A stretch of 9,457 nucleotides of DNA from Trebonia sp. (GTDB lineage Bacteria; Actinomycetota; Actinomycetes; Streptosporangiales; Streptosporangiaceae), in assembly GCA_030038035.1 (NCBI GenBank), contig JASHPP010000751.1:1-9457 (forward strand), read 5' to 3'. The notes under the pieces were generated by a model. It saw only the letters and a program-made list of their open reading frames with translations, was not told the DNA's origin and made no database searches. Numbering within the stretch: position 1 is the stretch's first letter; the number at the start of each line of letters is the position of its first letter. Shown piece after piece: positions 7,601 to 9,457 of the stretch. The position numbers and the translations under genes are program-made.

Positions 7601-8397
7601 GGGGAGGCGGGCGGCAGGTCGGCGTACCAGTCGTAGAACGACAGGATCGTGCCGCCGATCAGGGACAGGAACCGGGTGCCCGCGGCGTAGGAGACCTGCG
7701 ACATGGCCGGGATCGGGGAGAAGCCGGCCACCCGGTCCGGGCCGTATGCGCTGATCGTGTGCACGTGCGCGGCGGCGATCAGCTCGGTGGCCTCCTCCCA
7801 GGAGGCGCGCACGAACCCGCCCTTGCCGCGGGCCTGCTTGTAGCGGTCCGCCTTGGCCGGGTCGCCGGTGATCTCCGCCCAGGCGTCCACCGGGTCGCCC
7901 AGGCGCCGCCGCGCCTCGCGCCAGAGCCGGAGCAGCTCGTCCCTGATGTAGGGGTACCGCACCCGGGAGGGCGAATACGTGTACCAGGAGAACGACGCCC
8001 CGCGCGGACAGCCCCGCGGCTCGTACTCGGGCGAGTCCGGGCCCGTCGAGGGGTAGTCGGTCTGCTGGGTCTCCCAGGTGATGATCCCGTCCTTGACGTA
8101 CACCTTCCACGAGCACGAGCCGGTGCAGTTCACCCCGTGCGTGGACCGGACCACCTTGTCGTGCCGCCACCGCTCCCGGTAGAACTCCTCGGCGGCGCGG
8201 CCGCCCGTGCGGTGCACCGCGCGAAAGTCCGGGCTGGGGGTCCCGCCGGGGACGAAGAACTGCGCCTTGCGCAGCAGCCGCTCGACCGGCTCGCCGGCCG
8301 GCAGCAAGGGCGCGAGCAGGTCGCCGTCCTGGGTGCCGGGCGTGGTCACGTCCTGCCCGCCAGGCGTGCCGGCGTGCGCTGCTGTCGGCTCGGCCAC
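4645..8397 (-). CDS. narG: Respiratory nitrate reductase alpha subunit (Mo-bisMGD catalytic subunit)
   Basis: NarG reduces nitrate to nitrite at a molybdenum bis-MGD centre on the cytoplasmic side of the membrane. The product is 1250 residues, a normal length. The FS0 [4Fe-4S] ligands are H87, C91, C95 and C130 (HGVNCTGSC... and EPRGCPRGAS), with exactly the E. coli spacing (H49, C53, C57, C92) shifted by 38 residues. The Mo-ligand region is the SFYDWYADLPPASPQ segment at about 253-267; D256 or D260 should be the ligand. The DQTDVPESGDWW segment follows at 271-282. The C-terminal MGD-binding domain covers roughly 1105-1235 (HSKWSIHSEYADN onward). The N-terminus keeps only a vestigial LLRKAQFF, with no twin-arginine motif, in line with the cytoplasmic Nar type. 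The start is GTG at 8397, with GAGGGGG four bases upstream. It leads a packed narGHJI operon behind a 158-bp intergenic region. All residues checked are intact. Confidence 0.98.
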   Translation of the reverse strand: MAEPTAAHAGTPGGQDVTTPGTQDGDLLAPLLPAGEPVERLLRKAQFFVPGGTPSPDFRAVHRTGGRAAEEFYRERWRHDKVVRSTHGVNCTGSCSWKVYVKDGIITWETQQTDYPSTGPDSPEYEPRGCPRGASFSWYTYSPSRVRYPYIRDELLRLWREARRRLGDPVDAWAEITGDPAKADRYKQARGKGGFVRASWEEATELIAAAHVHTISAYGPDRVAGFSPIPAMSQVSYAAGTRFLSLIGGTILSFYDWYADLPPASPQVFGDQTDVPESGDWWNSSYLIVWGTNLPITRTPDAHFMTEARYRGQKVVVVSPDYSDHTKFADDWLPAAPGTDGALAMAMGHVVLTEFFRDRQVPYFTDYVRTYTDAPFLVTLRERGDGYVPDRFLTAADLGDTAEGAAHKTVVLDAATGGPAIPNGSLGFRFGESGAGKWNLDLGGIDPVLTCYGRHHEAVPVDLPRFDTGQTEGGAAVRRGVPAARIGPHLVTTVFDLLMAQYAVPRDGLPGAWPAGYADAGTPGTPAWQEAITSVPAAAAARVAREFARNAELSKGRSMIAMGAGTNHWFHSDQIYRTFFTLIMLCGCQGVNGGGWAHYVGQEKVRPLAGWQQVAFALDWLRPPRHMTGTSFFYLHTGQWRYEAFGPAELASPLGRGLFAGQTFADCVARASRLGWTPSHPAFGRNPLDLCDDSERAGLTVADYVVRELRAGRLRFAAQDPDDPANWPRVLTVWRANLLGSSGKGMEYFMRHLLGTHDAVRAQESPEGLRPAEVSWREEAPRGKLDLLTAIDFRMTSTCTFADVVLPAATWYEKHDISTTDMHPFVHSFNPAIAPPWQTRTDFDAFTAIAADFSRLAATHLGTRTDVVAVPLMHDTPDELAQPGGVTPEPGSLIPGVTMPRLITIERDYPATAAKMAALGPLTDTLGCSVKGVTWVPARAVDYLRHANGTVRGGVADGRPALARDVHLAEAILALSGTTNGENAFQAWQELEKRTGVRLADLAAERAGDRITFADTQVQPRAVITSPEWSGSETGGRRYSPFTVNVERKKPWHTLTGRMHFFLDHDWVAEYGEALPGYRPPLDYRRHFGEQGLAESGRPEVTVRYLTPHSKWSIHSEYADNLHMLRLFRGGPVIWLSPADAAAIGVADNDWIEAWNRNGVVACRAVVSHRMPKGTVYMYHAKDRHLMTPKSELSGWHGGSDNSLTRLVIKPTHLIGGYGQLSFAFNYYGPTGNQRDEIAVIRRRSQEVEF
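4651..4661 (-). promoter_or_regulatory. Ribosome-binding site of narH inside the end of narG
   Basis: AGGAGGTGGAG, an extended Shine-Dalgarno match, is embedded in the last codons of narG and ends six bases before the GTG at 4644. It decides the narH start: the GTG directly abuts the narG TAG stop, and the resulting MKVMAQ opening is typical of NarH proteins. It is the strongest ribosome-binding site in the operon. Confidence 0.75.
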
Positions 8398-8401
8398 GTA
8401 A

Positions 8402-8408
8402 CCCCCTC
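8402..8408 (-). promoter_or_regulatory. Ribosome-binding site of narG
   Basis: GAGGGGG lies four bases (TTAC) upstream of the GTG at 8397. It fixes that GTG as the start, which the track-length frame and the FS0 spacing also allow. Confidence 0.6.
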
Positions 8409-8423
8409 GTCGATCCGGCGGCC

Positions 8424-8441
8424 GAGGCGTGTCCTCGCCTC
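8424..8441 (-). other. Second small hairpin in the presumed narG leader
   Basis: GAGGCG (8424-8429) and CGCCTC (8436-8441) are exact inverted repeats with a six-base loop (AGGACA in the minus sense). The stem ends 16 bases before the GAGGGGG ribosome-binding site of narG. A six-base GC stem so close to the initiation region might modulate translation, but such stems are common at this base composition. Confidence 0.25.
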
Positions 8442-8448
8442 CTCGCCG

Positions 8449-8462
8449 CCGGCTTTTGCCGG
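8449..8462 (-). other. Small hairpin in the presumed narG leader (AAAA loop)
   Basis: On the minus strand CCGGC-AAAA-GCCGG forms a perfect five-base-pair GC stem with a four-A loop. It lies about 52-65 bases upstream of the narG start codon and just downstream of the possible -10. It would therefore be at or near the 5' end of the nar transcript. No T-tract follows. Whether it affects mRNA stability or translation is unknown. Confidence 0.3.
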
Positions 8463-8463
8463 G

Positions 8464-8472
8464 TTAGGCTAA
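8464..8472. promoter_or_regulatory. TTAG-G-CTAA palindrome, resembles the core of a DtxR/IdeR iron box
   Basis: TTAGGCTAA is a perfect palindrome about a central G. It equals the central nine bases of the actinobacterial IdeR/DtxR consensus TTAGGTTAGGCTAACCTAA. The outer bases match poorly: by my alignment 12 of 19 positions agree in total. It is AT-rich for its surroundings and overlaps the possible -10 of narG, a suitable position for a repressor. A weak or coincidental match is quite possible. Confidence 0.25.
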
Positions 8473-8483
8473 GCGCCCGGGCT

Positions 8484-8499
8484 TGCAGCTTCCCTGCAG
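8484..8499. promoter_or_regulatory. CTGCA repeat pair upstream of narG, candidate operator
   Basis: TGCAG occurs at 8484-8488 and again at 8495-8499, an 11-bp (one helical turn) spacing. Because CTGCAG is itself palindromic, the region also forms an inverted repeat: TGCAG at 8484-8488 and CTGCA at 8494-8498 around a 5-bp spacer CTTCC. It lies about 87-102 bp upstream of the narG start codon, just upstream of the possible -10. One-turn spacing and dyad symmetry fit a dimeric regulator site, but five-base arms can occur by chance in this GC-rich DNA. Confidence 0.3.
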
Positions 8500-8507
8500 T
8501 TCTCCGG

Positions 8508-8528
8508 CTCGCCGGCGTTAGCCGCGAG
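8508..8528 (-). terminator. Hairpin downstream of the TPR gene, terminator-like without T-tract
   Basis: In the transcribed (minus) sense this reads CTCGCGGC, loop TAAC, GCCGGCGAG: eight base pairs with one bulged G. It begins 28 bases after the TPR stop codon. No run of U follows, so it is not a classical intrinsic terminator, although U-less hairpins are proposed terminators in high-GC actinobacteria. It could separate the TPR gene from the nar operon. Confidence 0.35.
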
Positions 8529-8555
8529 GGTGCGCAAGCTCGCCGGTGCCCCGGG

Positions 8556-9457
8556 TCAACGGCCGGCGAGTTCGCGTAGCCGCGGCACGAGGATCAGGTA
8601 GCCGTCATCGCGCGCCTTGTCCGCGGCGGCCGCGGCGGCCGCGGCGGTCGCGCGGCTCGCCTCGCCGGCGCCCTGGCTGGCGAGCAGCTCGGCGTGCGCC
8701 CACCGGGCCTCGTGGCGGGTGAGCGGCGTTCCTCCCGCCAGGGCGGCCCGGATGTGCGGTGCCGCCTCGTCCGGTCGTCCCTGGCGGGCCAGCAGGGCGC
8801 CGAGCCGGGACGCCGCCCAGGCGCGGAAGAACGGGATGCTCTCTGCGGCCTCAAGCGAGCGGCGGTAAGCGGCTTCGGCCCGGCCGGGCAGCCCCGCCGC
8901 CTCGCAGGCGATACCCAGGCCGCGGTGGGCGGCGGCGGTCCATTCCGCGTGCCCGATGCGGGCGGCGATGTCGGCTGCCTGCTCCGCCGATCCGATCGCC
9001 TCGGCGCCCCGGCCGACTGCGGCCAGGGCCTCGCTGCGGTGCCACAGGGACTCAGCCTCCACGGCCGGATGGCAGGCAGCGCGGGCCCAGGCGAGGGTCT
9101 CTTCGATCTCCGTCAGGCCCTCAGCGGCGTGGCCGAGGAAGGCGAGGGCGTGGCCGCGAGTGGCGCGCGGGCTCCACAGCCGCAGCACTTCGCCGGGTGT
9201 GACCGCCAGGTGGGCCAGCCGGTCGAGCTGTTCGACGGCGTCGGGCAGCCTGCCCTCGACGAAGCATGCCATCGCGCGCCAGTACAGCAGGCGGGCGCTG
9301 CCGCGGCTGTCGCCGGCCTGGTCAAGCAGCCGGGCTGCCCGGCGCACCCGGTGCCGGGCACGGGTCAGGTTGCCCCCGGCCAGGTCGATGATCGCGGCTG
9401 CCGCCAGGGCCTGGCCCAGGGCGGCGGGCTGATCCCCGGCCTCGGCGATCGCCAGTT
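8556..9457 (-). CDS. Tetratricopeptide-repeat protein, partial (C-terminal part)
   Basis: The frame is open from the right edge to TGA at 8558-8556, giving 299 C-terminal residues. A GTG at 9347 could be mistaken for the start, but the frame continues upstream of it with sequence of the same helical character, so the real start lies outside the window. The fragment is made of repeated Ala/Leu/Arg-rich helix pairs of about 34-40 residues. The clearest TPR units are AHRGLGIACEAAGLPGRAE with AYRRSLEAAESI, and SRLGALLARQGRPDEAAP with HIRAALAGG. Near the C-terminus is a run of about eight alanines, encoded by a 9-bp tandem repeat. No LuxR-type helix-turn-helix follows the repeats, so it is not an ordinary LAL regulator. 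It could be the TPR end of an AfsR/SARP-type regulator, of a cyclase/ATPase fusion, or of a stand-alone TPR protein. It points towards narG, but 158 bp and a hairpin separate them. Function not assignable. Confidence 0.8.
   Translation of the reverse strand, partial: LAIAEAGDQPAALGQALAAAAIIDLAGGNLTRARHRVRRAARLLDQAGDSRGSARLLYWRAMACFVEGRLPDAVEQLDRLAHLAVTPGEVLRLWSPRATRGHALAFLGHAAEGLTEIEETLAWARAACHPAVEAESLWHRSEALAAVGRGAEAIGSAEQAADIAARIGHAEWTAAAHRGLGIACEAAGLPGRAEAAYRRSLEAAESIPFFRAWAASRLGALLARQGRPDEAAPHIRAALAGGTPLTRHEARWAHAELLASQGAGEASRATAAAAAAAADKARDDGYLILVPRLRELAGR
8621..8647. repeat. Three perfect copies of a 9-bp tandem repeat (CCGCGGCGG)
   Basis: The nine-base unit is repeated exactly at 8621-8629, 8630-8638 and 8639-8647, inside the TPR gene. 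On the coding strand it encodes a run of alanines near the C-terminus. As the unit is a multiple of three, copy-number change would alter the alanine tract without shifting the frame. Confidence 0.8.

Larger units (their letters stand above)
8398..8555 (-). promoter_or_regulatory. narG upstream region: presumed operon promoter and leader
   Basis: This 158-bp gap is the only sizeable non-coding stretch upstream of the nar genes, so the operon promoter should lie here or further upstream. On the minus strand a TAGCCT (8471-8466) fits the loose actinobacterial -10 pattern TAnnnT. No good -35 hexamer lies 17-18 bp upstream, which would suit an activator-dependent promoter. I found no convincing FNR/CRP-type palindrome and no NarL-like heptamer. 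The assignment as regulatory is by position; the exact -10 is a guess. Confidence 0.4.

Noticed and set aside
8270..8397. Twin-arginine signal at the N-terminus of NarG
   Set aside because: No RR motif followed by a hydrophobic stretch is present; only the vestigial LLRKAQFF typical of cytoplasm-facing NarG.
6358..8472. 704-codon open frame on the plus strand opposite narG
   Set aside because: It is a shadow of narG with repetitive Arg/Gly/Ala/Val composition and no recognisable motif. Its length is explained by stop-codon scarcity at high GC.
8507..8546. Direct repeat GCTCGCCGG at 8507-8515 and 8538-8546
   Set aside because: Nine-base GC words recur often here, the 31-bp spacing has no obvious meaning, and the first copy is explained by the hairpin.
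9345..9347. GTG at 9347 as the start of the TPR gene
   Set aside because: The frame stays open to the window edge with the same TPR-like helical sequence upstream, so the gene is better called partial.

Overview
This window is chromosomal DNA from a very GC-rich bacterium, most likely an actinomycete (Actinomycetota). The reasons are strong G/C preference at third codon positions, frequent GTG starts, overlapping genes, and Nar subunit sequences of the type seen in actinobacteria. I cannot name a genus. All six supported genes lie on the minus strand, so transcription runs from high to low coordinates. I saw no tRNA, rRNA, CRISPR array, insertion sequence or attachment site.

Layout, in the direction of transcription. 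(1) 9457-8556: the C-terminal 299 residues of a tetratricopeptide-repeat (TPR) protein whose start lies beyond the right edge. (2) 8555-8398: a 158-bp intergenic region with a terminator-like hairpin, a CTGCA repeat pair, a TTAG-G-CTAA palindrome and two small leader hairpins. It is the only obvious place for the nar promoter. (3) 8397-1734: a complete, tightly packed narGHJI operon for the membrane-bound, cytoplasm-facing respiratory nitrate reductase. narG and narH abut, and narH/narJ and narJ/narI overlap by ATGA. (4) 1702-575: a 10-helix TDT (TehA/SLAC1-like) anion transporter, 31 bp after narI and probably in the same transcript. (5) 496-1: the N-terminal 165 residues of an isopenicillin-N-synthase-like Fe(II) dioxygenase, cut by the left edge. 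The 78-bp gap at 497-574 holds its ribosome-binding site and nothing else I recognise.

How the genes work together: NarI takes electrons from membrane quinol through two b haems. NarH passes them through one [3Fe-4S] and three [4Fe-4S] clusters to NarG, which reduces nitrate to nitrite at a Mo-bisMGD centre. NarJ is the assembly chaperone. All cluster, haem and FS0 ligands I checked are present, so the enzyme looks functional. No NarK nitrate/nitrite transporter is visible here. The TDT protein occupies the place where one might expect it, which makes a nitrate/nitrite channel role a reasonable but unproven idea.

The core of the window is a canonical respiratory operon. The less ordinary points are the TDT gene as a possible nar-linked anion channel, the unassigned elements upstream of narG, and the two flanking partial genes.
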